A program made the position numbers and the translations under genes. Source: Pseudomonadota bacterium (GTDB lineage Bacteria > Pseudomonadota > Gammaproteobacteria > Burkholderiales > Burkholderiaceae_B). From it: DNA of 64,000 bases. Of the stretch, positions 54,633-63,095 are shown in pieces. The notes beneath the pieces are model-generated. The model was not told where the DNA came from. It worked only from the letters and a program-made list of their open reading frames with translations, and ran no database searches. Each line of letters opens with the position of its first letter. The stretch's first letter is position 1. The stretch covers positions 1-64,000 of the forward strand of contig JAEXOO010000042.1 of NCBI GenBank assembly GCA_023439305.1. Direction: 5' to 3'.

Positions 54633-55550
54633 TCAGAACTGCACTTCCCCATCCCAATACCCAGGCGTGTTGTAGATGGCGCGCAGGTAATCGATGAAGC
54701 GACGCACCTTGGCCGGCAGATAGCGCTGCTGCTGGTACACCGCCTGTATGTCGTAGCTGGGCATTTCGTAGTCGTCCAGCACCGTGACCAGCTCGCCGCG
54801 CTTGAGCTCGGGCTGGATCTCCCAGGTAGAGCGCCAACCTATGCCCCAACCCTGCTTGACCCAGTTGAACAACAGCTCGCCATCGTTGCAGTCCAGGTCG
54901 CCATCGACCCGCACCGCAGTAGCCTTGCCATCGCGCATGAAGGTCCAGCCGCGCTGCTGACCGCCTTGCAGATTGAAGGCAAGGCAGTTGTGGCGCACCA
55001 GGTCTTCTGGCACGCGCGGCACGCCATAGCGCTCGAAGTACTCGGGAGTTCCGCAAACCACGCGACGGTTCGGGTACAGGCGCACTGCCACGTAATTGGG
55101 ATCGGTAACCTCGCCGATCCGCAACGCCATGTCATAGCCTTCGCGCACCAGGTCTACCACGCTGTCGGTGAAATTAAAGGACAGCTTCAGTTCGGGATAG
55201 CGTTTTTTGAAGGCAATGGCATGCGGGGCCACATGACGGCGCCCGAACGCGGCGGGCGCGGACACCACCAGATGGCCCCGAACTACCTTACGCTGCGCGC
55301 TGATACTGGCCTCGGCCTCGTCGAAGTCCCGCAGTATCTGTTTGCACTGCTCCAGGAACTGCTCGCCCAGATCAGTCAGGGTCAGCCCGCGTGTGGAGCG
55401 ATGCATCAAACGCACGCCAAGCCGCTGCTCAAGCGCATCCAGGCGCCTTCCCATGACCACGGGGGTCACGCCTTCCACGACGGAAGCCGCCGCAAAACTG
55501 CCTTTTTCCGCCACCAGGGCGAAGCTTCGTATCTCGGTATAACGACTCAT
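54633..55550 (-). CDS. LysR-family regulator of the glyoxylate module
   Basis: The 305-residue protein has the N-terminal helix-turn-helix region GSFAAASVVEGVTPVVMGRR and a CysB-like effector domain. It is divergent from gcl, so it probably controls the gcl–hyi–glxR genes, perhaps in response to glyoxylate or a related acid. In the recognition helix the usual PSALS is PVVMG, an unusual sequence that may alter operator preference. Confidence 0.85.
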   Translation of the reverse strand: MSRYTEIRSFALVAEKGSFAAASVVEGVTPVVMGRRLDALEQRLGVRLMHRSTRGLTLTDLGEQFLEQCKQILRDFDEAEASISAQRKVVRGHLVVSAPAAFGRRHVAPHAIAFKKRYPELKLSFNFTDSVVDLVREGYDMALRIGEVTDPNYVAVRLYPNRRVVCGTPEYFERYGVPRVPEDLVRHNCLAFNLQGGQQRGWTFMRDGKATAVRVDGDLDCNDGELLFNWVKQGWGIGWRSTWEIQPELKRGELVTVLDDYEMPSYDIQAVYQQQRYLPAKVRRFIDYLRAIYNTPGYWDGEVQF

Positions 55551-55660
55551 TCAATACTCCAGGTATCGATAGAAACAATCGTACCACCAATTCAAAGCCC
55601 TGCCCCCACTCCTTATCATCGAGTTGTGAATTTCGTCAACCGATGATCTAGGAGACATCA
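55551..55660. promoter_or_regulatory. LysR–gcl divergent region with an inverted repeat at the gcl ribosome site
   Basis: The 110-base gap holds an interrupted inverted repeat ATCATCGAGTTG … CAACCGATGAT (55615–55647). It ends directly before the gcl Shine-Dalgarno TAGGAG (55649–55654). It may be a LysR operator or an RNA hairpin that affects gcl translation. Confidence 0.5.
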
Positions 55661-57436
55661 ATGGCTCGAATGAGAGCAGTGGACGCCGCCGCCGCGATCC
55701 TGCGCAAAGAAGGCGTGAGCACCGTATTTGGCGTGCCCGGCGCCGCCATCAACCCCTTCTACTCCGCACTGCGCAAAGAAGGTGGCTTTGATCACATTCT
55801 CGCCCGCCACGTGGAAGGTGCTTCCCACATGGCCGAAGGTTATACCCGTTCTGCTCCCGGCAACATCGGCGTGTGTATCGGCACCTCCGGCCCAGCCGGA
55901 ACAGACATGATCACCGGCCTGTACTCCGCGTCGGCCGACTCGATCCCAATCCTGTGCATCACCGGCCAGGCTCCCCGTTCGCGCCTGTACAAGGAAGACT
56001 TCCAGGCCGTGGACATCGAGTCCATCGCCAAACCCGTCACCAAGTGGGCCGTCACCGTACGCGAACCCGATCTGATTCCCCGCGTGTTCCAACAAGCGTT
56101 CCACATCATGCGCTCCGGCCGCCCCGGCCCCGTGCTGATCGACATGCCTATCGACGTGCAACTGGCCGAAATCGAATTCGACCTGGACACCTATTCGCCT
56201 CTGGCCGCCTACAAGCCTCTGGCAACCCGCGCCCAGGCTGAGAAAGCCATCGAGATGCTGAACGCCTCCGAGCGCCCATTGCTGGTGTCCGGCGGCGGCG
56301 TGATCAACGCCGACGCTTCGGCTCTGCTGCAGGAGTTCGCCGAGCTGGTCAACGTGCCCGTGATCCCGACCCTGATGGGCTGGGGCACCATCCCCGACGA
56401 TCACCCCCTGATGGCCGGCATGGTCGGTCTGCAGACCGCCCACCGCTACGGCAACCAGACCCTGTTGGCTTCGGACTTCGTGTTCGGCATCGGCAACCGC
56501 TGGGCCAACCGCCATACCGGTTCCGTAGACGTCTACACCGAAGGTCGCAAGTTCGTGCACGTGGACATCGAACCCACGCAGATCGGCCGCGTGTTCGGTC
56601 CTGACCTGGGCATCGCCTCGGACGCCGGCGCTGCGCTGGAACTGTTCATCGAAGTAGCCAAGGAATACAAGGCCGCCGGCAAGCTGCGCGACCGCGCCGA
56701 ATGGGTTGCCGACTGCCAGAAGCGCAAGGCAACGCTGCAGCGCAAGACCAACTTCGACAACGTGCCCCTGAAGCCCCAGCGCGTCTACGAAGAAATGAAC
56801 CGCGCCTTCGGCCCTTCGACCCGCTACGTGACCACCATCGGTCTGTCGCAGATCGCCGCCGCGCAGTTCCTGCACGTCTACCAGCCACGCAACTGGATCA
56901 ACTGCGGCCAGGCCGGCCCTCTGGGCTGGACCATCCCCGCCGCCCTGGGCGTCGTGGCTGCCGATCCTTCGCGCGAAGTCGTGGCCATTTCCGGCGACTA
57001 CGACTTCCAGTTCATGATCGAAGAACTGGCCGTGGGCGCTCAGTTCAAGCTGCCGTACCTGCACATTCTGGTTAACAACGCCTACCTGGGTCTGATCCGT
57101 CAGGCACAGCGCGGCTTCGACATGGACTACTGCGTGCAACTGGCCTTTGATAACATCAATGCGCCGGAGACCAACGGCTACGGCGTGGACCACGTCACCG
57201 TCGTCGAAGGCCTGGGTTGCAAGGCCATCCGCGTGCACAAACCCGAAGAGATCCAGCCTGCCATCGAGAAAGCCCGCGCCCTGATGAAGGAATTCAGCGT
57301 GCCCGTCGTGATCGAACTGATCCTGGAGCGCGTCACCAACATCGCCATGGGTACCGAGCTGCACAACGTGACCGAGTTCGAAGCCCTGGCCGAAACCGGT
57401 ATCGATGCGCCCACCGCTATCTCGCTGATGGACTGA
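55661..57436 (+). CDS. gcl: Glyoxylate carboligase (tartronate-semialdehyde synthase)
   Basis: The 591-residue thiamine diphosphate enzyme opens MRAVDAAAAILRKEGVSTVF. Residue 51 is Val in RHVEGASHMAEGY, where nearly all ThDP enzymes have the cofactor-activating Glu; this Val is the hallmark of glyoxylate carboligase. The ThDP/Mg site is GDYDFQFMIEELAVG…NNAYLGLIRQ. It joins two glyoxylates to tartronate semialdehyde and CO2. It leads the gcl–hyi–glxR run. Confidence 0.97.
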   Translation: MARMRAVDAAAAILRKEGVSTVFGVPGAAINPFYSALRKEGGFDHILARHVEGASHMAEGYTRSAPGNIGVCIGTSGPAGTDMITGLYSASADSIPILCITGQAPRSRLYKEDFQAVDIESIAKPVTKWAVTVREPDLIPRVFQQAFHIMRSGRPGPVLIDMPIDVQLAEIEFDLDTYSPLAAYKPLATRAQAEKAIEMLNASERPLLVSGGGVINADASALLQEFAELVNVPVIPTLMGWGTIPDDHPLMAGMVGLQTAHRYGNQTLLASDFVFGIGNRWANRHTGSVDVYTEGRKFVHVDIEPTQIGRVFGPDLGIASDAGAALELFIEVAKEYKAAGKLRDRAEWVADCQKRKATLQRKTNFDNVPLKPQRVYEEMNRAFGPSTRYVTTIGLSQIAAAQFLHVYQPRNWINCGQAGPLGWTIPAALGVVAADPSREVVAISGDYDFQFMIEELAVGAQFKLPYLHILVNNAYLGLIRQAQRGFDMDYCVQLAFDNINAPETNGYGVDHVTVVEGLGCKAIRVHKPEEIQPAIEKARALMKEFSVPVVIELILERVTNIAMGTELHNVTEFEALAETGIDAPTAISLMD

Positions 57437-57462
57437 TTGTTGATTTGAAACGGAGTACCACA

Positions 57463-58242
57463 ATGCCAAAATTTGCTGCCAACCTGACCATGCTGTTCAA
57501 CGAGCACGACTTCCTGGATCGTTTCCAGGCAGCGGCCGACGCCGGCTTCAAGGGAGTGGAATACCTGTTCCCCTATGCCTACGACAAGCAGCAGCTGGCC
57601 GAACAACTGCAGAAAAACGGCCTGACCCAGGTCCTGCACAACCTGCCGGCCGGCGACTGGGACGGCGGCGAGCGCGGCATCGCGGTACTCCCCGAGCGCG
57701 TGGGCGAATTCCAGGACGGCGTAGGCCGCGCCATCGAATATGCCACGGCCCTGGGCTGCAAGCAGGTCAACTGCCTGGCCGGCAAAGTGCCCGCCGGCCT
57801 GGACGCCGACACCGCTCATTCGACCTTCGTCAACAACCTTCAGTTTGCCGCCGGCAAGCTGAAGGACGCCGGCATCCGCCTGCTGGTCGAACCCATCAAC
57901 ACCTACGACATTCCCGGCTTCTACCTGAACCGCACCGAACAGGCCGCAGCGCTGCTGCAGGACGTCGGCTCGGACAACCTGTTCATCCAGTACGACATCT
58001 ACCACGCTCAGCGTCAGGAAGGCGAACTGGCCAACACCATCAAGAAGCACCTGAACAAGATCGCGCACATCCAGCTGGCCGACAACCCCGGTCGCAACGA
58101 ACCCGGCACGGGCGAAATCAACTACGCCTGGCTGTTCAAGCACATCGACGGTACCGGCTACGACGGCTGGATCGGCTGCGAGTACAAGCCAGCGGGCGTC
58201 ACCAAGGACGGCCTGGGCTGGATCCAGGCCCTGACCGCCTGA
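57463..58242 (+). CDS. hyi: Hydroxypyruvate isomerase
   Basis: The 259-residue TIM-barrel enzyme starts at ATG 57463 with CGGAG upstream. It has FAANLTMLFNEHDFLDRFQA at the N-terminus and the metal-site segments LLVEPINTYDIPGFYLNRTE and IQYDIYHAQRQEGEL. It interconverts hydroxypyruvate and tartronate semialdehyde. It lies 26 bases after gcl. Confidence 0.95.
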   Translation: MPKFAANLTMLFNEHDFLDRFQAAADAGFKGVEYLFPYAYDKQQLAEQLQKNGLTQVLHNLPAGDWDGGERGIAVLPERVGEFQDGVGRAIEYATALGCKQVNCLAGKVPAGLDADTAHSTFVNNLQFAAGKLKDAGIRLLVEPINTYDIPGFYLNRTEQAAALLQDVGSDNLFIQYDIYHAQRQEGELANTIKKHLNKIAHIQLADNPGRNEPGTGEINYAWLFKHIDGTGYDGWIGCEYKPAGVTKDGLGWIQALTA

Positions 58243-58283
58243 TCAGTCGGCTCACTGCGCACTAACAACTAGGAGATTACAAA

Positions 58284-59168
58284 ATGGCAAAAATCGGTTT
58301 TATCGGTCTGGGCATCATGGGCGCTCCCATGGCAGTCAACCTGATCAAGGGCGGCCACGAGCTGTTCGCCTTCACCCGCGGCCCATTCCCCAAGAGCGTC
58401 AGCGAAGCCGGCGCCACCGTGTGCGAGAACGGTGCTGAAGTCACCCGCCAGGCTGACATCATCATCACCATGGTGCCGGACACCCCCCATGTCGAAGACG
58501 CCCTGTTCGGCGAAAACGGCATTGCCGCCGGCCTGTCCAAAGGCAAGATTGTGGTGGACATGAGCTCCATCTCGCCCGTGGCCACCAAAGACTTCGCCAA
58601 GCGCATCGCTGAGCTGGGCGGCGAATACCTGGACGCCCCGGTATCGGGCGGCGAAGTCGGCGCCAAGGCCGCTTCCCTGACCATCATGGTGGGCGGCAAG
58701 CAGGACGTCTTCGACAAGGTCAAGCCGCTGTTCGAACTGATGGGCAAGAATATCACCCTGGTGGGCGGCGTCGGCGACGGCCAGATCACCAAGGTGGCCA
58801 ATCAGATCATTGTGGCCCTGACCATCGAAGCCGTGGGCGAAGCCCTGCTGCTGGCCTCCAAGGCCGGCGCCGACGCAGGCAAGGTCCGTGAAGCCCTGAT
58901 GGGCGGTTTCGCCAACTCCCGCATCCTGGAAGTGCACGGCGAACGCATGGTCAAGCGCACCTTCGATCCCGGCTTCCGCATCGAACTGCACCAGAAAGAC
59001 CTGAACCTGGCCCTGACCACCGCACGTCAGCTGGGCGTGGCTCTGCCCAGCACCGCCATCGCCCAGGAACTGTTCAACACCTGCGCAGCCCACGGCGGCG
59101 CCGGTCAAGACCACTCCGCACTGGTTCGCGCCCTGGAAATCATGGCCAACCACGAAATCGGTCAATAA
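58284..59168 (+). CDS. glxR: Tartronate semialdehyde reductase
   Basis: The 294-residue beta-hydroxyacid dehydrogenase has the NAD(P) motif GFIGLGIMGAPMA (5–17), substrate site DAPVSGGEVGAKAASL and catalytic Lys171 in GDGQITKVANQ. It reduces tartronate semialdehyde to D-glycerate. TAGGAG precedes the ATG. A terminator follows at 59182–59206. Confidence 0.95.
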   Translation: MAKIGFIGLGIMGAPMAVNLIKGGHELFAFTRGPFPKSVSEAGATVCENGAEVTRQADIIITMVPDTPHVEDALFGENGIAAGLSKGKIVVDMSSISPVATKDFAKRIAELGGEYLDAPVSGGEVGAKAASLTIMVGGKQDVFDKVKPLFELMGKNITLVGGVGDGQITKVANQIIVALTIEAVGEALLLASKAGADAGKVREALMGGFANSRILEVHGERMVKRTFDPGFRIELHQKDLNLALTTARQLGVALPSTAIAQELFNTCAAHGGAGQDHSALVRALEIMANHEIGQ

Positions 59169-59181
59169 GGACCGCGCTCTG

Positions 59182-59206
59182 AAAGCGGGCTGCGGCCCGC
59201 TTTTTT
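59182..59206 (+). terminator. Intrinsic terminator after glxR
   Basis: AGCGGGC and GCCCGCT enclose TGCG and run into six Ts. A further perfect inverted repeat AGCGCGGCGA/TCGCCGCGCT (59280–59289 and 59303–59312) lies before the next gene and may be part of its promoter or leader. Confidence 0.87.
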
Positions 59207-59411
59207 ACCGCCGTGCCGCCTCAAGGCCCAGAGCTTCCTGGAAGCACGTTGCCAACAGCGCGGCGCAGCGGTAGGTTATAGCGCGGCGATCAGGCTCTCT
59301 CTTCGCCGCGCTTGTTCCGTTCGTTTAGATGGACGCCCTGCCATTCCCACGGATGCGACCATATCGCGCAGTGGCCAAGGACATGACGCCGACCCTGCGC
59401 TAGGAATGCCC

Positions 59412-60689
59412 ATGAAAATCGAGCCACAAGACTTACTCAGCAAAATGTTCCAGGCTGCCGTCAATGCGGCTCAGCCCGAACACTGTATTCCCCCCTATCT
59501 GCCCGAAGCGCCCAAGGGGCGCACCATCGTCATCGGCGCCGGCAAAGCATCCGCCGCCATGGCTCAGGCGTTGGAGCGGCACTGGGACAAAGGCCCCATC
59601 AGCGGCGTCGTCGTGACGCGCTATGGCTACAGCGTGCCTTGCGACCACATCACCATCCTGGAAGCCGCGCATCCCGTTCCCGATCAGGCCGGCGAAGACG
59701 CCGCGCACGAAATTCTGCGCACGGTCAGCAATCTGAGCGAAGACGACCTCGTGATCTGCCTGATCTCCGGCGGCGGCTCGTCGCTGCTGCCCCTGGCCGG
59801 CGACGGTGTCACCTTGGCGGACAAGCAGGCCATCAACAAGGCCCTGCTCAAATCGGGCGCATCGATCGGCGAAATGAACTGCGTGCGCCGCCACCTGTCC
59901 GCCATCAAGGGCGGCCGGCTGGCGGCTGCCTGCGCGCCGGCCCGCGTCTTGAACCTGCTGATTTCAGACGTGCCGGGCGACAACCCCATGGATATCGCCT
60001 CCGGCCCTACCGTGGCCGATCCGACCACCTGCGAGCAGGCCCTGGAAATCATCCGCCGTTACGGCATTGACATCCCCGCCGCCGCCCGCGCTCTGCTCGA
60101 GAGCGGTGCAGGCGAAACAATCAAACCCGATGACGCCCGCCTGGCGCGAGTCACGACGCACCTGGTCGCCACGCCCCAGCTCGCCTTGCAGGCCGCCGCC
60201 CGCGTGGCCGAAAGCGTAGGCGTGCAACCTGTACTCCTGGGCGACAGCATTGAAGGCGAAGCGCGCGACGTGGGCAAGGTCATGGCCGGTATCGCGCTCA
60301 GCGTCGCCCAGCACGGCCAGCCGGCCAAGGCTCCTTGCGTGCTGCTGTCAGGCGGCGAAACCACGGTCACCATACGCGGCCAGGGCCGCGGCGGCCGCAA
60401 CGTCGAATTCCTGCTGTCCACGGCGGTAGCCCTGAACAGCGCGCCCGGCATCTACGGCCTGGCCGGAGACACTGACGGCGTGGACGGCCAGGAAGAAATT
60501 GCGGGCGCCTTCTGCAGCCCCGACACACTGGAACGCGCCTGGAAACAAGGCATACGCCCGCGCGACAGCCTGGACAACAACGACGGCCACGGCTTCTTCG
60601 AGGCCCTGGACGACTCCCTGGTCACCGGTCCCACCCTGACCAACGTCAACGATTTCCGCGCAATCTTGGTTTTACCCCACAGCGAATAA
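59412..60689 (+). CDS. Glycerate 2-kinase (MOFRL/TtuD family)
   Basis: The protein is 425 residues from ATG 59412, which has TAGGA six bases upstream; an ATG at 59406 is too close to that site. It has ISGGGSSLLPLAGDGVTLAD and VLLSGGETTVTIRGQGRGGR, the blocks of the GckA/TtuD/MOFRL glycerate kinases, once called hydroxypyruvate reductases. It phosphorylates glycerate to 2-phosphoglycerate. It sits after the glxR terminator, so it may have its own promoter, followed by glcG and pyk. Confidence 0.9.
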   Translation: MKIEPQDLLSKMFQAAVNAAQPEHCIPPYLPEAPKGRTIVIGAGKASAAMAQALERHWDKGPISGVVVTRYGYSVPCDHITILEAAHPVPDQAGEDAAHEILRTVSNLSEDDLVICLISGGGSSLLPLAGDGVTLADKQAINKALLKSGASIGEMNCVRRHLSAIKGGRLAAACAPARVLNLLISDVPGDNPMDIASGPTVADPTTCEQALEIIRRYGIDIPAAARALLESGAGETIKPDDARLARVTTHLVATPQLALQAAARVAESVGVQPVLLGDSIEGEARDVGKVMAGIALSVAQHGQPAKAPCVLLSGGETTVTIRGQGRGGRNVEFLLSTAVALNSAPGIYGLAGDTDGVDGQEEIAGAFCSPDTLERAWKQGIRPRDSLDNNDGHGFFEALDDSLVTGPTLTNVNDFRAILVLPHSE

Positions 60690-60711
60690 CGCATTTCATA
60701 AAGGACTGGAC

Positions 60712-61113
60712 ATGAGAGACACGAAGGCCCTGACGCTCGATGACGCCAAACGTATCGCCGCCGCTGCGGAAGCTGAAGCCCTGAACAACAACTGGGCAGT
60801 CAGCATCGCGATCTGCGACGCCGGCGGTCACGCCCTCTGGATGCAGCGCATGGACGGCGCGCCCCTGATGAGCGCCAGCGTTGCCCCGGAAAAAGCCCGC
60901 ACCTGCGTGCTGAGCGGCAAGCCCAGCAAAGTCTACGAAGACATGGTCAACAACGGACGCATTGCCGCCCTGGCCATGCCCGTGGTTCCCCTGGAAGGCG
61001 GAGAGCCTGTGGTGGTGAACGGCCTGGTAATCGGCGCCGTCGGCGTGTCCGGCGTGAAAGCCGGTGAAGACGCCCAGGTCGCCCGCGCCGGCGTGTCCGC
61101 CCTGACTGCCTGA
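60712..61113 (+). CDS. glcG: GlcG/HbpS-family small protein
   Basis: The 133-residue protein belongs to the GlcG/HbpS (DUF336) family: MRDTKALTLDDAKRIAAAAE, AICDAGGHALWMQRMDGAPL and VIGAVGVSGVKAGEDAQVAR. Its precise role is not established; it is often found beside glycolate and glyoxylate genes. It lies between glycerate kinase and pyk with short gaps, so it is cotranscribed with them. Confidence 0.85.
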   Translation: MRDTKALTLDDAKRIAAAAEAEALNNNWAVSIAICDAGGHALWMQRMDGAPLMSASVAPEKARTCVLSGKPSKVYEDMVNNGRIAALAMPVVPLEGGEPVVVNGLVIGAVGVSGVKAGEDAQVARAGVSALTA

Positions 61114-61130
61114 CCCCGCAAGGACAACAC

Positions 61131-62558
61131 ATGAAACGTCAACGTCAATCCCGCATCCTGGCTACGCTGGGCCCTGCCAGCTCCACCCCGGAGCGTATCC
61201 GTGAACTGTTCGAGGCCGGCGCCGATGTGTTCCGCCTGAACTTCAGCCACGGCACGCACGAAGACCACGCCGCCCGCTTCCATACGATCCGCCAGATCGA
61301 AAAGGAAACCGGACGCACCATCGGCATTCTGATGGATCTGCAAGGCCCCAAGCTGCGCGTAGGCAAAATGAAAGATGGCCGTGTTCAACTGGAAACCGGT
61401 CAGAAATTCCGCCTGGACCTGGACTCGGCCGAAGGCGACAGCACCCGCGCCTACCTGCCTCACCCAGAAATCTTCGCCGCTCTGGAAAACGGAACCGACC
61501 TGCTGCTGGACGACGGCAAGCTGCGTTTGCGCGTCGACAGCTTCGGCCCTGATTTCGCTGAAACCACGGTCATGGTCGGCGGCCCGCTGTCCGATCGCAA
61601 GGGCGTGAACGTCCCAGGCGTGGTGCTGCCTATTTCCCCTCTGACCGAAAAAGACCTGATCGACCTGAAATTCGGCCTGGAGCTGGGCGTGGACTGGGTG
61701 GCCCTGTCGTTCGTGCAGCGCCCCGGCGACATCCGCGAAGCGCGCGAGATCATCGGCGACAAGGCCTGGATCATGGCCAAGCTGGAAAAGCCCCAGGCCC
61801 TGGACCACCTGGAAGAAATCGTGCATCTGTGCGATGGCGTCATGGTCGCCCGTGGCGACCTGGGCGTGGAAGTGCCCCCTCAGCGCGTGCCCGTGCTGCA
61901 ACGCCAGATCGTGCGCACGGCACGCGCTGCCGGCCGCCCGGTCGTTGTGGCCACGCAAATGCTGGAATCCATGATCACCTCGCCCGTGCCTACGCGCGCC
62001 GAAGCCTCCGACGTGGCCACAGCCATCTACTCGGGCGCCGACGCCGTCATGTTGTCGGCCGAATCCGCCTCGGGTCAGTTCCCGCTTGAAGCCGTCTCCA
62101 TCATGGACAGCATCATCAAGGAAATCGAGAACGATCCCAGCTGGCGAGCCATCCTGGAAGCCAACCACAGTTCAGCCGAAGCCACCACGGCAGACGCCAT
62201 CTGTTGCGCCCTGCGTCGCGTGGCCAGCATCCTGGAACCGGCTACCACGGTAGCCTACACCACGACCGGCTTCAGCGCCCTGCGCGCCAGCCGCGAACGG
62301 CCCACTGCACCCATCCTGGCATTGACGCCGCGCCTGGAGACCGCTCGTCGCCTGGCCCTGGCCTGGGGCGTGCATGCGATTCCTTGCGAAGACGTCAGCG
62401 ACCTGACCGAAATGATCGATCACGCCATCGACGTGGCCGTGCGTCACGACTTCGCGGCAGGCGGCGACACCATCGTCATGATCGCGGGCGTGCCTTTCGG
62501 CAACAGCGGCAAAACCAACTTGCTGCATGTAGCCACGGTACCCGGCGCCAAAGCCTGA
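61131..62558 (+). CDS. pyk: Pyruvate kinase
   Basis: The 475-residue enzyme has FRLNFSHG near the N-terminus, the metal-binding site VMVARGDLGVEVP and AIYSGADAVMLSAESASGQF (a variant of the usual DGTDAVMLSAETA). It makes pyruvate and ATP from PEP. AAGGA lies before the ATG. Its place at the end of the glyoxylate run suggests a pathway-dedicated isozyme rather than the only copy. Confidence 0.95.
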   Translation: MKRQRQSRILATLGPASSTPERIRELFEAGADVFRLNFSHGTHEDHAARFHTIRQIEKETGRTIGILMDLQGPKLRVGKMKDGRVQLETGQKFRLDLDSAEGDSTRAYLPHPEIFAALENGTDLLLDDGKLRLRVDSFGPDFAETTVMVGGPLSDRKGVNVPGVVLPISPLTEKDLIDLKFGLELGVDWVALSFVQRPGDIREAREIIGDKAWIMAKLEKPQALDHLEEIVHLCDGVMVARGDLGVEVPPQRVPVLQRQIVRTARAAGRPVVVATQMLESMITSPVPTRAEASDVATAIYSGADAVMLSAESASGQFPLEAVSIMDSIIKEIENDPSWRAILEANHSSAEATTADAICCALRRVASILEPATTVAYTTTGFSALRASRERPTAPILALTPRLETARRLALAWGVHAIPCEDVSDLTEMIDHAIDVAVRHDFAAGGDTIVMIAGVPFGNSGKTNLLHVATVPGAKA

Positions 62559-62707
62559 TTGTTCCGGCCGTGGCTACAGCACACTGCCCGCCGCGTGCGG
62601 GCAGTGTGCTGTTCAAAGGTATGGAGCGGACATCGGCGCATGCTGCCTGCCAACAGGACGCCTGCTGCGCACTGAGCCTGGAAACGAAAGAGTTGAATCC
62701 GGCACGC

Positions 62708-62862
62708 AAAAAAAAACCCGAGATCAAGAGATCTCGGGCAAATCCACCAAAGGAGGAGGGTGGAGGAGACAATCGTGGCATGTCGGGCTACTAGATGAAG
62801 TATCGAGCCAGAAAGCTAGGGTAATTACGGTTGTTTTTCCCGCTTTCTTTTCGACATCCGAT
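62708..62862 (-). ncRNA. Candidate small RNA with anti-Shine-Dalgarno hairpin
   Basis: On the minus strand a promoter TTGCAT (62892–62897), 17 bases, and TACACT (62869–62874) would start RNA near 62862. The RNA can fold as: ATGTCG/CGACAT (62852–62857 with 62780–62785); inside it AAAGCGGG/CCC..GCTTT (62839–62846 with 62812–62821); then a CU-rich stretch; then a hairpin CCACC/GGTGG (62744–62748 and 62759–62763) whose 10-base loop is CUCCUCCUUU, complementary to ribosome-binding sites. It ends in CCCGAGATC/GATCTCGGG (62717–62738) and nine Us. No ORF of note lies in it. I infer a trans-acting regulatory RNA; the family is not recognised. Confidence 0.6.
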
Positions 62863-62868
62863 AACTGA

Positions 62869-62897
62869 AGTGTATCTACAAAATTTGTGCAATGCAA
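62869..62897 (-). promoter_or_regulatory. Sigma-70-type promoter of the candidate small RNA
   Basis: -35 TTGCAT and -10 TACACT on the minus strand are separated by 17 bases. The predicted start is about seven bases after the -10, at or near A62862. Confidence 0.5.
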
Positions 62898-63043
62898 GAT
62901 AAATACACGACAGCCCGCATGAACCAAGAAGTTGTGGCGTTAACGCATCATTTCCTAGCGCAAATAAGGCCACAGGTATCTAGTCGTTATCCCTAAGCCT
63001 CCAAATCATTACCAGCAAGCCTCTCCGTCCCGCACAGAATCAA

Positions 63044-63072
63044 TAAAAAAAACCGCCCTCAGGCGGTTTTCC
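63044..63072 (-). terminator. Intrinsic terminator after coq7
   Basis: On the minus strand AAAACCGCC and GGCGGTTTT enclose TGAG and lead into eight Ts. Confidence 0.88.
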
Positions 63073-63095
63073 TATTAAAGACCGCCAGCACAAGC

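Larger units (their letters stand above)
62559..63095. other. Low-GC intergenic region with a candidate minus-strand small RNA
   Basis: This 537-base gap has a perfect 14-base inverted repeat (62578–62591 and 62597–62610) soon after pyk, then an AT-rich part holding the RNA candidate at 62708–62862. The coq7 terminator (63044–63072) is at the far end. No protein-coding gene looks convincing here. Confidence 0.7.

Noticed and set aside
55658..57469. A 603-codon minus-strand open frame
   Set aside because: It is antisense to gcl, which has full family support. The translation is Gly/His/Val-rich with no domain.
62749..62794. A strong plus-strand Shine-Dalgarno (AAAGGAGG) followed by a very short frame ending MSGY
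   Set aside because: The frame is only a few codons. The GGAGG run is better explained as the complement of the anti-SD loop of the candidate RNA.
62791..62973. A 60-codon minus-strand frame in the low-GC gap
   Set aside because: It has no ribosome site, runs through the predicted promoter and 5' part of the RNA candidate, and has no similarity I can see.
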